Part shown: piece after piece, positions 37,835 through 46,630 of the stretch
How the letters are laid out: every line of letters begins with the position of its first letter
Numbering within the stretch: position 1 is the stretch's first letter
From: Deltaproteobacteria bacterium
Lineage (GTDB): Bacteria > Myxococcota_C > UBA6777
Length of the DNA: 64,000 bases
Direction of reading: 5' to 3'
NCBI GenBank assembly: GCA_002731275.1
Contig: PCBK01000094.1
Span: forward strand, 36,040-100,039
The notes under the pieces: model-generated
What the model was told of the DNA's origin: nothing
Databases searched by the model: none
Seen by the model: only the letters and a program-made list of their open reading frames with translations
Made by a program: the position numbers and the translations under genes

Positions 37835-37874
37835 ATACAGGAGATAGATTTCTTTTTCCTGTATACTTTTTTCC
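37835..37874 (+). terminator. Hairpin followed by T-run
   Basis: ATACAGGA (37835-37842) pairs with TCCTGTAT (37857-37864), followed by ACTTTTTTCC. This is the best terminator-like sequence in the window, located in the 380-bp gap between the thioredoxin-fold gene and the GyrA-CTD gene. The rest of that gap shows a short GGACC-GTT-GGTCC hairpin near 37805 and no gene. Confidence 0.5.
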
Positions 37875-38030
37875 AAAACCGACCCTATTATCGTAGGGTA
37901 CTCTCTTCTTGGTCAACGTAAGCCATCCTCGCGCCAAAGCTGTCCAACAGGCGTGCATCCTGTGCAGACCGAAGGCGTTACATATGCTCCAGCCTGCGAT
38001 ATAGACTGGACCTACCAAATGGAGTCCCAC

Positions 38031-39368
38031 ATGTCCGACCTGCTCGAACAATTCTTGACGCTTGTTGGTAAGTCAACAGACCACCAACAACTGCTCGCGA
38101 CCGCAGTCCAGGAGAGAGACCCCGTCCTTCACGCTCGCGCCATCGAAGAAATGGGTTCATGGGAGGCGCTCCTCGCCGCTGCCGTCATCTCACTCCAAGA
38201 GCACGCCGCCAACGCCGCTGTACAAGCCGAACTAGACCGTCTCGCCGCCGAACGCAAGCAAGACATTCCCAGCCTTGAACGCGAAAAAGACCCACAAGCC
38301 GATGAACCAATCTTCGCGCTCACTGACAACGGCACACTCTTCACGCTCAAAGGTACCGCGCTCCCACTCTCCCCAGACCCCACAACGTTCACGCTCCCAG
38401 AAGGCAAAGGAACACTCACACAGCTCAAACATCTCGGCCCCCTCACCAATCTCACCATCCTCTCACAAAGAGGCTATTACTTCGGCATGATGGAGAGTGT
38501 CATCCCCTCCATGTCATCCCTTGAGAGCGCACGCACTGCCGCTTCCTGGCTCGAACTCGAAGACGATGACCAGATCTTCACAGTCTTCGCGAGACACCAA
38601 TTCATCGAAGGTACAAAGCGCATGTACCACGCCACACAACGCGGCAAGGGCAAAGCCACATTGCTCGAAGACTTCTCCAATCTCTCAGACCGTAAAGGGC
38701 GCGAAGCCTTTCTGCTCAAAGGTGATGACATCCCTGTCTCTGTGATGATTGGTGACGAATGGGGTGGAATGTTCTGTGCCTCAGCACAAGGACAGGGGAT
38801 CCACTTTCAGACCGAGAAGATCCGCTCGATGGGTCGCAAATCTGTCGGCGTCAATTTGATGAAGCTATCAGGCAGCCATGACGCACTCGTGTCAGCCTTT
38901 TTGACGAATGACATCCATGAGTTTGTCGTCATCACCAAACAAGGCTACGGAAAACGCCTGCCCATGAATGAATTCAGACAACAAGGTCGAGGCGGTTCGG
39001 GGATGCAAGTTCTACGGCTCAATACTGACGATCTCGTCGTGGCCGTCGTCCCTGTCGATGCACAATCAGACGTCGCCATCACGACCTCAACAGGCGACGT
39101 GTACAGACTCCCAGCGATTACCTTCCCCACGATGGGACGTAGCGCAAAAGGCAAACACATCCTCGAACTCGACGACGATGTCCACATCACAGGGATGTAT
39201 GTCCTCCCATGTGCTGGGACCTTTGGTTCGCAAACATCCTCTCCTGAAGAGAGCACACCTTCGGAAGAAAGTACTCCTTCAGAAGAAAGCGCTCCTTCGG
39301 AAGAAACCCCCTCTGCGGAAGATGAGACCGAGAACGTACAGGAACAGGAGAGCGCTGGACAAGGATGA
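38031..39368 (+). CDS. Stand-alone GyrA C-terminal-domain-like beta-pinwheel protein
   Basis: 445 aa. ATG with GGAG 6 nt upstream; the frame extends back to 37953 without a better signal. Residues 1-95 are helical. From about 100 to 400 there are repeated strands as in the DNA-wrapping domain of gyrase A. The clearest are VVITKQGYGKRLPMNEF, followed by QGRGGSGMQVL (a GyrA-box-like motif), then TTSTGDVYRLPAITFPTMGR and SAKGKHILEL. A long acidic tail of repeated PSEEST units ends the protein, recalling the acidic tail of GyrA. The topoisomerase catalytic half (Tyr domain, tower, coiled coil) is absent. It could bind and wrap DNA without cutting it (inference). Confidence 0.82.
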   Translation: MSDLLEQFLTLVGKSTDHQQLLATAVQERDPVLHARAIEEMGSWEALLAAAVISLQEHAANAAVQAELDRLAAERKQDIPSLEREKDPQADEPIFALTDNGTLFTLKGTALPLSPDPTTFTLPEGKGTLTQLKHLGPLTNLTILSQRGYYFGMMESVIPSMSSLESARTAASWLELEDDDQIFTVFARHQFIEGTKRMYHATQRGKGKATLLEDFSNLSDRKGREAFLLKGDDIPVSVMIGDEWGGMFCASAQGQGIHFQTEKIRSMGRKSVGVNLMKLSGSHDALVSAFLTNDIHEFVVITKQGYGKRLPMNEFRQQGRGGSGMQVLRLNTDDLVVAVVPVDAQSDVAITTSTGDVYRLPAITFPTMGRSAKGKHILELDDDVHITGMYVLPCAGTFGSQTSSPEESTPSEESTPSEESAPSEETPSAEDETENVQEQESAGQG

Positions 39369-39416
39369 TGTTTTCTCCGAGAAGAGTAAATATCGAGAAC
39401 GAGCCCCCCTCTGTCT

Positions 39417-39743
39417 TCATGTAGGTTCAGACAGCTCCGCTTTCCGCTCACGACGCGCCCTGACACGCCCCCAAAGCCCGAGCAAGACAGCACCTATCAA
39501 CGCAGCAGGGACGAGTATCACGAAGGCAAAGTACGCGAGCAGGTAGATCATCAGAGAGACCCCCTGCTCCACATGACTCCCTCCACCAGACACCCACGTC
39601 AGCGAAAGAACAGAGGCATATACACGCAGTCCTATCAGCTCACAGAGACCGAAGACCAACGTGATGAGGAGCGCAAAAAAGCACAATATTGTGATGGATG
39701 GTGTGCGCTTCCACAAAGGACGTTTGGGTGGATGTGTATTCAT
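39417..39743 (-). CDS. Small membrane protein, unknown
   Basis: 108 aa. ATG at 39743 with GGAG 6 nt upstream, overlapping the stop of the preceding gene by 4 bp; the frame continues upstream only inside that gene. Two clear hydrophobic segments (about 18-38 and 62-88) are separated by a Gly/Ser loop, with a basic C-terminal tail (RVRARRERK). It is translationally coupled to the secreted helical protein upstream, so it may anchor or export it. Not recognised. Confidence 0.72.
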   Translation of the reverse strand: MNTHPPKRPLWKRTPSITILCFFALLITLVFGLCELIGLRVYASVLSLTWVSGGGSHVEQGVSLMIYLLAYFAFVILVPAALIGAVLLGLWGRVRARRERKAELSEPT

Positions 39744-40954
39744 GATGCGCTCCTTTTTTCCGTGGTTTTCTTGATGACTTTCTCCCAAATTGGACCCTGT
39801 ACCAGCGCGTACAACATGACCGCAGAACCAACCTGATTGCTGGCCAAAAACTGCAATGTCTTGTCTGTCTCGCGTGGAAAACCTGCGAGCTGGAGACTCG
39901 CGAGGAGTCTTTTGAGTAAAGCATGGTCCTTCATGGTCGCGGACGCGACGAGCGCAAATCCACTGGAGCTGGCGCTCGCACCAAGAAACGGCACGATCGT
40001 TCCAGAGTCGATATCCGAAGCCGCCTTCCAAGTAGGAGGCCACTCTTTCGCATAGGAGAACCCGTAGAGTCCCCGAATCAGCTGCTTTTTGGCCAATGTA
40101 TACTGTGCTTTTGCGAACGCTTTGTCGATCAACATCAAATGATGAATCGACATCCAGATCGACGACCCCTCTGGCCCTTGCAGCGTCCTCCCTTTGAGCG
40201 TAAAGGCCGATATAAGTATCCCACTCGGACGATGAATGAGCTTCTTCTTGGCCGTCTGTATCCAGCGACGAAAAAATACAGAATGGTCTGTTTTATCGAG
40301 CGCATCACCGACCTTGATCGCCGCGAGGCTCGTCGTATTACAGAATAACCACACCTCATCGGGATAGCTTTCGAGCGACATTGTCGGGCTTTTCTTCATC
40401 CGTGAGACCATGATGTTGATGCGCTTTCTCATCTCCTTTTTGTAAGGGAGATGTTCACGAACGAGCCTCCTCACCCCCATCATCAAGGCGATCTCTCCGT
40501 CCAAAAACTGACTCCTCGCCGGCTGCATCACGAAGGGTTTATTGTGTACATACGGCAGCATGAAAACAGCCATGCCTTTGGTCCGTTCGAGGGTCAATGT
40601 GTCATCGATAATCGAGTCGATGAGCTCGATATACAGGTCTTTTTGTTTGGGCGTGCGCAAAGACATGTTGGCCAACGCCCACACCAAAAAAGACCGGCCC
40701 ATAAAGTCCCACTCTGCGTTGCTCTTACGCATACGCGTCAGGAGTTTCTTACGTGTGTGAGGGTTCTTCCAGTCGGCGAGGAGCGTCGACGCGAGCTTCT
40801 GTGTGCGTGGGGCGATCTTCTTTGCATGTACATATGCTGATAATCGAGGGGTGTACACACATTGTATACACGGCAACCACAACATCACGCCCACGAACAA
40901 CGCAAGCATCGCGTGTAAAAAGTGTCTCTTTTTGGATGGTGTTTCTGTATTCAT
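39740..40954 (-). CDS. Secreted/anchored all-helical protein (possible alpha/alpha toroid)
   Basis: 404 aa. The ATG at 40954 has GGAG 5 nt upstream; the preceding GTG is too close to that site. An N-terminal hydrophobic segment (about 13-30) serves as signal or anchor. The rest is helical with conserved-looking patches SYPDEVWLFCNTTSLAAIK (about 195-215), GPEGSSIWMSIHHL, and KAASDIDSGTIVPFLGASAS followed by GFALVASA. The DIDSG...GASASSSGFAL region resembles bacterial alpha/alpha-toroid proteins (linalool dehydratase/isomerase-like proteins have a comparable layout), but I cannot assign an activity. A copy of the tandem dyad element lies about 105-150 bp upstream. Confidence 0.72.
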   Translation of the reverse strand: MNTETPSKKRHFLHAMLALFVGVMLWLPCIQCVYTPRLSAYVHAKKIAPRTQKLASTLLADWKNPHTRKKLLTRMRKSNAEWDFMGRSFLVWALANMSLRTPKQKDLYIELIDSIIDDTLTLERTKGMAVFMLPYVHNKPFVMQPARSQFLDGEIALMMGVRRLVREHLPYKKEMRKRINIMVSRMKKSPTMSLESYPDEVWLFCNTTSLAAIKVGDALDKTDHSVFFRRWIQTAKKKLIHRPSGILISAFTLKGRTLQGPEGSSIWMSIHHLMLIDKAFAKAQYTLAKKQLIRGLYGFSYAKEWPPTWKAASDIDSGTIVPFLGASASSSGFALVASATMKDHALLKRLLASLQLAGFPRETDKTLQFLASNQVGSAVMLYALVQGPIWEKVIKKTTEKRSAS

Positions 40955-41057
40955 CACATCTCCTTTTTATCGTAGTACACACAAGATATACCCCTTATAA
41001 ACGAACGAAAAATGAAGTGATGATGAAAAAGAGAGTCCAGATTGTAAGGAGGCCTGA

Positions 41058-41103
41058 CATAACGGAACTAAAGTTCCTGAAATGGAACGAAAGTTCTCGT
41101 GCA
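41058..41103 (-). promoter_or_regulatory. Tandem dyad operator-like element, copy 2
   Basis: On the plus strand, GGAACTAAAGTTCC (41064-41077) and GGAACGAAAGTTC (41084-41096), 20 bp apart. Read on the minus strand it begins CACGA-GAACTTTCGTTCC, matching copy 1 at 35634 in order, spacing and flanks. It lies between the divergent genes starting at 40954 (minus) and 41201 (plus), at the same distance and orientation to 40954 as copy 1 to 35775. Confidence 0.6.
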
Positions 41104-41200
41104 TTGCGGCCTTGAGACATGTATCGTATAGCCAAAAGCATCGAGCGACTCCAAGAAAAAAAGAGTGCAAAAAAGTCAGTAAGAAGAGAAGGAGAAAGTG

Positions 41201-41734
41201 ATGAGACTTTACGATGGTCTGGTCTTATTGTCAGGGTTATGGATGATTCGCATCTCGATTTACACGTGGAGTGTTGGTTGGGAACAAGCCAACTCGCTCT
41301 TCTCCTTTAGCTTGTTCGCGCTTGTCTTCTCCATCCACCTCGCGACGACAAAGAGGCAATGGTTCGTGCAAATGCTCTTGGGTTTTTCTCTGGCTCTTCT
41401 TTTCTTTATCGGTCTCTCAAGCGTATTTCACATCGCTTGGATAGAGTCTTACCTTGCTCCCTTCATGGATTTCGGACGAAAGCTCACGGGGTATGCGTCA
41501 TTTGGCAAGCTCGATCTTACCTTTGTAGCTCTGGGACATTTGGTCATTGCGGCGATGTTTGGCGATGGAGATGGTTCGACGGGCTCTATCTTCTCTGAGG
41601 ATACGGATGAACAAGCGATCTCATTGACAGAGACACAAGAGCAAAGTGGAGCAAGCCCACAGGACCAAACAGACGAGGACATCCAACACAATACAGACGC
41701 AGATGAAGGAGAATGGTTTTTTGAGTGCTGGTAG
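41201..41734 (+). CDS. Membrane protein with acidic cytoplasmic tail, unknown
   Basis: 177 aa. ATG at 41201 with GGAG 6 nt upstream (a GTG one codon earlier is less likely). Four hydrophobic segments (about 5-22, 30-47, 53-75 and 98-117) are followed by a strongly acidic, Gln/Glu/Asp-rich tail of about 55 residues. No family recognised. It is divergent from the secreted helical gene across the dyad element, and convergent with the NHL lipoprotein downstream. Confidence 0.7.
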   Translation: MRLYDGLVLLSGLWMIRISIYTWSVGWEQANSLFSFSLFALVFSIHLATTKRQWFVQMLLGFSLALLFFIGLSSVFHIAWIESYLAPFMDFGRKLTGYASFGKLDLTFVALGHLVIAAMFGDGDGSTGSIFSEDTDEQAISLTETQEQSGASPQDQTDEDIQHNTDADEGEWFFECW

Positions 41735-41818
41735 CGTATCCCCACCAATATCAGCTCAGAAAAGCTCTATACCATCGTCTACAACAAAGCATACGAGCTT
41801 TGAGACAGAAGAGACAAC

Positions 41819-44629
41819 TCACTTTGTAGGACGAATCATCCGGACTCTACGGCCATCAGCAATATACAACACTCCATTTTGATCAAAGACCAGATCGGTT
41901 GGCCCCTCAAAGAAACTCGCAAGCAAAGTGGACACCTCCGTACCAGACTGCCCCACAGTACCACTGAACCCGCCTCCAGCATAAAGAGTGACTCTTCCCT
42001 GTGGGCTGATCTTGCGGATACTGTAGTTGCCATGCTCCGCAACAAAAATCTCCCCTTTCGCGTTGACCGCAATCGCGCCAGGTTGATCCAATCGAGCAGC
42101 GGCCCCAACCCCCTGCGCAAAGCCGCTCTGCTTACACGAACCTGCGAGCATTGTCACATCTCCCTGTGGAGAGATTTTGCGAACGACATGATTGCCAGTG
42201 TCCGCCACATAAAGATTTCCAGCGCTGTCTACAGTGAGATCATCAGGTCGCAAGAAATGAGCGGCCTGTCCCTTCCCGTCTTTGCACCCAGGAAGACCAC
42301 CTGCGACAGTCGTTACATTGTTCCCTTTGTCGATCTTGCGAATTCTATGATTACCAGTGTCCGCAACGTACAGATTTCCAGCGCTATCGATCGCCAACCC
42401 CTTGGGCGAGTTAAACTTTGCGTTGAGCCCATGACCATCCTTGTATCCCGACTCCCCGCCAGCGATAATATCCACATTCCCGTTTTTGTCGATCTTTCGA
42501 ATGGTGTGGTTGAGCGTATCTGAGACATAGAGAGCACCATCAGCTCCTTGTACAACGTTGTAGGGCTCATTGAACCGTGCGCTTGTGCCGTGTCCGTCTT
42601 TGTTTCCTCTCTCTCCACCTGCGATGACCGTCACGTAAGAAGGTGTGTTCGCCTCTTCTTTTGTATTGATTTTGAGGATTCGATGCCGCAAACGATCTGT
42701 TGCGTACAAAACGCCGTCCTTCGCAAAGATCCCCAGCACCGAAAACTCTGTCCGCTCACGAACCCCCACTTTTCCATGGATACGACCCACAGCAGTTGTC
42801 ACGTCCATTTTGAGAAAAGACAGCTTGCGAATGAGCTGGTTTTGGGTATCTGCAATGTACAGGTTCTTATCAGGACCGATGGCAACATCTTGTGGCGAGC
42901 GAAGAAGCGCTTGTTTCGAGTCTCCGTCCAGATAACCTGCGACGCCTGTGCGGAACGTGGTCCCTTTGGAAACACCCGCGATGGTCGTGACGTTGCCCTC
43001 TTTATCGATTTTTCGAAGCGCGTGGTTTCCGGTGTCAGAGACATACACGTTACCAGCTCCATCCACAGCCAAACCAGAAGGACTCGAAAACAACGGCCCT
43101 TTTTGATTGCTCGCGGCGTCTTGGATGTGCCCATCACGCAACCCCGAAAAGAGCCCCGCAATCGTCGTGACCTGTCCATTTGGAGCGATCTTTCGAATGC
43201 GATGGTTCCCTGTATCTGCGATATATACATTGTCGTCTTGATCGATTGCGATGCCAACAGGTTGAAAAAACGTAGCGGACGAACCTTGGCCATCAGCGCT
43301 CCCTTTTGTGCCTCCAGCGAACGTCGTGAGCTTCCCATCTGGCGTCCATTTTTGGATGCGATGATTGCCTGTATCCACGATGTACACATTGCGCTTGCTA
43401 TCCACAGCGATCCCTCTTGGTCCTTTGAGCGTGCCTGTCTTCACGAGCTCTGTGACTTGACCATTTGGAGCAATTTTCACAACGCGTCCGTTGCTGTCTG
43501 GAACAGGTGAAAATTCTCCTTCATCGACAACGTAGACATTTTCATCCTTATCAACAGCGACCCCCACAGGACGCGCAAACTTTACAAAGACCCCCGGTCC
43601 TGCCCCTTGCTTCTCTCCAGCAAAGAGCACAACATTTCCGCTTGGTCCAACACGAAGAACTTTTGCCTGGCCGGTGTCGACAATGTACATGACCCCCGCC
43701 GTGGAGATCGCGATCTTAGTGGGAAGCTTCAAGAACGCATTTGTCAGATAACCGTTCTCTCCATCTCCCCACAAACGTCCGGCAAAAACAGTCGCACAAC
43801 CGGTTTGTCCTTCATCGATACGACCATCGCAATTGTTGTCCACACCATCACAGCTATCACCAACGCTTCCCTTGTCAGGAATACAGCCTCCCCATGTTCC
43901 ACCCTCACAGCGCTGTTTGGCCTGACAAGGGAGCGTCTCACAAATACGCTCTCCTCCGGAAAAACAACTACATCCATCATTGTTCGTCCCCATGAATTGA
44001 CAACGTGTTTTTGTGGGTTCGGGAACCATTTCAGGAGCTCCACCATCCGGAAGGACACGCTCTTGTCCACACGCATCATCGACCAGACCATTACAATCAT
44101 CGTCTTTCTGATTGCATTCCTCCTGCCTTGGAAGGCTCTGCCCCACACACTCTCCCCACTTCCCATCTTGCGAACAGACCCTGATTCCTCCTTTACAAGC
44201 TCCCTTATTGAGGGTGTTGTCTGGACCATCATAACAAGGCTCACGTGTCCCTGGAATGCATGCTTTGCACTCACAGTCCCCCCAAAACTTTCCATCAAGA
44301 CCATCAGGTTGACATGTCTGTGCGCCATTCAGACATCCAAGCCTCATCCTCGCGTCGATCGTACAGTTTCTTTTGGCCCCCTTTGTCTCACAGGCCTCTC
44401 TCTTTGCCGCAAAACACACACCTTTTTGAGCGCCTTCTTCCTTGATACAATTCCCAGTGTACCGCTGGTTGTTACACTCGCAACGCTTCTCACAAGGCGA
44501 ACTATATGGATCGAGAGTTTGCGAACCAATGGAACCTTCAGCGCATACAGTGGGGGGACTACAAGCCTGCTTACTGAGCAACCCAGCACAGCAAAAACAC
44601 AACAACAAACTCCAAATAATACGTCGCAT
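41819..44629 (-). CDS. MopE/NHL-repeat secreted lipoprotein (936 aa)
   Basis: The start at 44629 has GAGGA 5 nt upstream and opens a hydrophobic signal ending near LLSKQAC (Cys23; Lys in the lipobox is unusual). The Cys-rich N-terminal third contains GSQTLDPYSSPCEKRCECNN, repeated CxxGxxxxCxxDGKWGxC units, and two Asp-rich MopE-like motifs, CNQKDDDCNGLVDD and CDGVDNNCDGRIDEG, likely Ca2+ or metal sites. The C-terminal two thirds hold about ten NHL repeats (type DGAGNVYVSDTGNHALRKID), enough for one or two six-blade propellers. It is a paralogue of the 1355-aa protein at 59677-63744, with the same N-terminal plan. Likely a surface adhesin or scaffold; no enzyme motif. Confidence 0.9.
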   Translation of the reverse strand: MRRIIWSLLLCFCCAGLLSKQACSPPTVCAEGSIGSQTLDPYSSPCEKRCECNNQRYTGNCIKEEGAQKGVCFAAKREACETKGAKRNCTIDARMRLGCLNGAQTCQPDGLDGKFWGDCECKACIPGTREPCYDGPDNTLNKGACKGGIRVCSQDGKWGECVGQSLPRQEECNQKDDDCNGLVDDACGQERVLPDGGAPEMVPEPTKTRCQFMGTNNDGCSCFSGGERICETLPCQAKQRCEGGTWGGCIPDKGSVGDSCDGVDNNCDGRIDEGQTGCATVFAGRLWGDGENGYLTNAFLKLPTKIAISTAGVMYIVDTGQAKVLRVGPSGNVVLFAGEKQGAGPGVFVKFARPVGVAVDKDENVYVVDEGEFSPVPDSNGRVVKIAPNGQVTELVKTGTLKGPRGIAVDSKRNVYIVDTGNHRIQKWTPDGKLTTFAGGTKGSADGQGSSATFFQPVGIAIDQDDNVYIADTGNHRIRKIAPNGQVTTIAGLFSGLRDGHIQDAASNQKGPLFSSPSGLAVDGAGNVYVSDTGNHALRKIDKEGNVTTIAGVSKGTTFRTGVAGYLDGDSKQALLRSPQDVAIGPDKNLYIADTQNQLIRKLSFLKMDVTTAVGRIHGKVGVRERTEFSVLGIFAKDGVLYATDRLRHRILKINTKEEANTPSYVTVIAGGERGNKDGHGTSARFNEPYNVVQGADGALYVSDTLNHTIRKIDKNGNVDIIAGGESGYKDGHGLNAKFNSPKGLAIDSAGNLYVADTGNHRIRKIDKGNNVTTVAGGLPGCKDGKGQAAHFLRPDDLTVDSAGNLYVADTGNHVVRKISPQGDVTMLAGSCKQSGFAQGVGAAARLDQPGAIAVNAKGEIFVAEHGNYSIRKISPQGRVTLYAGGGFSGTVGQSGTEVSTLLASFFEGPTDLVFDQNGVLYIADGRRVRMIRPTK

Positions 44630-45147
44630 ACCTATCCTCTCTACAAGCATTGACTCCGTACAAACAGAGCGACACATTCGCAAAAGAAAGACCATCACAG
44701 GGCACAAACATCCAATGACCTACGATTCGGCTGCGGGCAGTTGCAATCGACATCATATACTTCAAACCACCAACAAACGCTCCGCAAGTTTTCAACGTAT
44801 ACATGAGAGCTGTGTTCATGGCCAGTCCTTGCTCATACAAATTTGGTGAAAAAATATTCCACATTTTCTGATTTTTTTGCGGAGCCTTGGTCTTCTCAGA
44901 AAAAGTACAGACGCCAACGTCGTTCAGAGACAATCCGCAACAAAAGGCGATGAATCCGTACATTCAACAGAGTCCACGCCCAAAAATTTGGGCGACACAG
45001 GACGTCAATCGATTCCGTCAAACGCTGTCTCCAAAACCCCCGATTACACCGAACACTTTCCACACACTCTCAAGAACTTTCCGCACATCATTCATCCGCT
45101 TGGGTCGTGAACTCTCCCATCGTGAATGTGTGACTCAAAACCGACTT
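44630..45147. other. Intergenic stretch, no supported gene
   Basis: About 520 bp between divergent genes. Short frames exist (for example 44887-45174 on the plus strand) but they lack ribosome sites and show no protein-like composition. It contains an 18-bp perfect palindrome at 44977-44994 and the upstream part of the promoter listed next. Confidence 0.5.
44977..44994. promoter_or_regulatory. Perfect 18-bp palindrome
   Basis: CGCCCAAA-AA-TTTGGGCG, symmetric over its full length, in the non-coding gap between the divergent NHL lipoprotein and small secreted protein genes. Operator-like, but only one copy was noticed. Confidence 0.4.
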
Positions 45148-45175
45148 TGTACGTTCAGTCAAAATACGCTATAGT
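45148..45175 (+). promoter_or_regulatory. Putative sigma70-type promoter of the small secreted protein
   Basis: TTGTAC (45148-45153), 16-bp spacer, TATAGT (45170-45175), placing transcription start near 45182 and giving a leader of about 45 nt. The match is fair and the position suitable; it has not been compared with other promoters of the organism. Confidence 0.35.
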
Positions 45176-45226
45176 GCACATGTTCTTTTTGATTTCGACG
45201 ACACAACAAGACAATGGGAGTGAATA

Positions 45227-45598
45227 ATGAAAAAAGGAATGTGGATTCTACTGACTTTTGGCCTGATGATCCCTTACGTCCAGGCTGAAACAAAAGCCAA
45301 GACAGACACATCCACAAAAGCCAAAGCTGACAAGACAGCCAAAGCAAAGGCCGACAAGCCCACCAAAGCAAAGTCAGACGGACCAAGTTGCGACGATAAA
45401 ATCAGCGCGCTCAAACAAAAATACGCAAAATTGCTGGAAGAAAATAAAACGCTCAAGAGCGAGGTCGCGTCTCTCAAAGTCGGTCTCAAAAAGATGGGCG
45501 AGATGCTCCAACAGCTCGCTCCAAAGCCACCAACAAAAACAACTCCCACAAAAGTTCCTGCCAAAACAGCCCCCACAAAAGCAGCCCCTGCAAAATAA
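45227..45598 (+). CDS. Small secreted Lys/Ala-rich coiled-coil protein
   Basis: 123 aa. The signal peptide (about 1-20, ending YVQA) is followed by repeated TKAKADK units (22-50), a short heptad coiled coil (DDKISALKQKYAKLLEE, about 56-95) and a Thr/Pro/Lys tail (TKTTPTKVPAKTAPTKAAPA). This resembles small envelope proteins in which a coiled coil oligomerises and basic tails bind cell wall or DNA. No known family. Single gene with its own promoter-like sequence. Confidence 0.72.
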   Translation: MKKGMWILLTFGLMIPYVQAETKAKTDTSTKAKADKTAKAKADKPTKAKSDGPSCDDKISALKQKYAKLLEENKTLKSEVASLKVGLKKMGEMLQQLAPKPPTKTTPTKVPAKTAPTKAAPAK

Positions 45599-45713
45599 TC
45601 CTCTCAAAAAGTACCCGCAGCTCAAAGACATAAACACTTTCTGCGTTTTTTCTTCCTTTTCCTGTCACTTTTCTTCCAGCCCAAACGAGTCCCCTTTGAA
45701 AACATGGTGAGCT

Positions 45714-45780
45714 ACCACATGGGGTCAGTTCGAGAGGAAAGACTGCGGTTTCTCTTTTTGATCGAACTGACCCAGGTGGT
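45714..45780. repeat. 67-nt long hairpin (possible MITE or structured leader)
   Basis: The left arm ACCACATGGGGTCAGTTCGA (45714-45733) pairs with the right arm TCGAACTGACCCAGGTGGT (45762-45780) with one mismatch and one bulge. The inner GAGGAAA/TTTCTC can extend the stem. It lies about 110 bp upstream of the Cys-rich protein gene. It could be a small inverted-repeat element or an RNA structure in the leader. Confidence 0.7.
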
Positions 45781-45889
45781 TCAATATACAACACAACTGA
45801 TTCGTTCATACTTTCCCTATCATGGCGAGTTTTCCAGTCATAAGGCTGCTGAAAGGAAGAAGCAGCTCAACACACAGGAGTCAATATCG

Positions 45890-46630
45890 ATGACAACATC
45901 ACCTCTCGCAAAATTCACGTTCGCGCTGGTCTTTGGGTTGTTCGCAAGTATCTCTTTCTCCCCTACAGCGCAGGCGTTCAAATGCCCAAACGGTCAATAC
46001 GGACTGACTGTTTGTAAGAAGTGCCCAAGCAATACTTACTCAAATCGAAAACTCCTGACCGTCTTGGGCTGTAAAAAATGTCCCAAAGGAACACACTCCC
46101 GACCCGGTTCAACAAGCTGTACAGACAAGCCATGTATCATCCGATTTGGCGGACGTGCAGCGAGGTTGCCCTCTGGCAGCGCCATCTGCGACACAAAAAA
46201 TGGCGACAAGGTCGTCTGTTACAGAGGAAAAGCCAAAAGAAAAGGAAAGTGTGCACCCAAGAGATGTAAGGCGAGTGGCAAAAACCTTCCACACAACTAC
46301 TCCTTTTGCCAAAAGAAAGACCTGCGCACCTACAAATGCCGTTACGGTATCTGGGTCCGCGGTAACACCTGTCCCCCACAGGCATGCACTGCAAAAGATG
46401 CAAATGGTCGCAAAAAGACCTTCAAACATGGCTCCAAAGTCTGCCAAAAAGGCAAGCAATACCAATGTAAACACAGTCATTGGTTTGAGGCTGGGAAATG
46501 TACGACCTGTAGCGCCAAAGTCATGGGGACGACAAAGACATTCAAGAACGGCCAACTGGTTTGTCAAAAGAAAGTCCAGTACAAGTGCAGCACCGGTCAA
46601 TGGAAAAAAACCGGCAAGACCTGTAGATAA
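45890..46630 (+). CDS. Secreted cysteine-rich protein (EGF/TNFR-like repeats)
   Basis: 246 aa. The start at 45890 (AGGAG 9 nt upstream) opens a signal peptide (about 1-29, ending TAQA); the frame continues to 45704 through the hairpin without coding character. The mature part begins with two CxxCPxxTYS-type units (CPNGQYGLTVCKKCPSN, CKKCPKGTHSRPGSTSC), like the ephrin-receptor/TNFR Cys repeats used in eukaryotic and myxobacterial surface proteins. Four further Cys modules follow of the form CxxKxxGxxxTFKxGxxVCQKKxQYKC. Disulfide-rich and basic; likely extracellular or surface bound. Function unknown. Confidence 0.78.
   Translation: MTTSPLAKFTFALVFGLFASISFSPTAQAFKCPNGQYGLTVCKKCPSNTYSNRKLLTVLGCKKCPKGTHSRPGSTSCTDKPCIIRFGGRAARLPSGSAICDTKNGDKVVCYRGKAKRKGKCAPKRCKASGKNLPHNYSFCQKKDLRTYKCRYGIWVRGNTCPPQACTAKDANGRKKTFKHGSKVCQKGKQYQCKHSHWFEAGKCTTCSAKVMGTTKTFKNGQLVCQKKVQYKCSTGQWKKTGKTCR

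Noticed and set aside
43607..44653. Long plus-strand open frame (348 codons), and similar ones at 42548-43510 and 62758-63717
   Set aside because: Antisense to the Cys-rich and NHL parts of the large lipoproteins; the periodic codon pattern of those repeats keeps the opposite frame open. No ribosome site or domain.
44887..45174. 95-codon plus-strand frame as a small gene
   Set aside because: No ribosome site, no signal or domain, and it overlaps the palindrome and the promoter of 45227.
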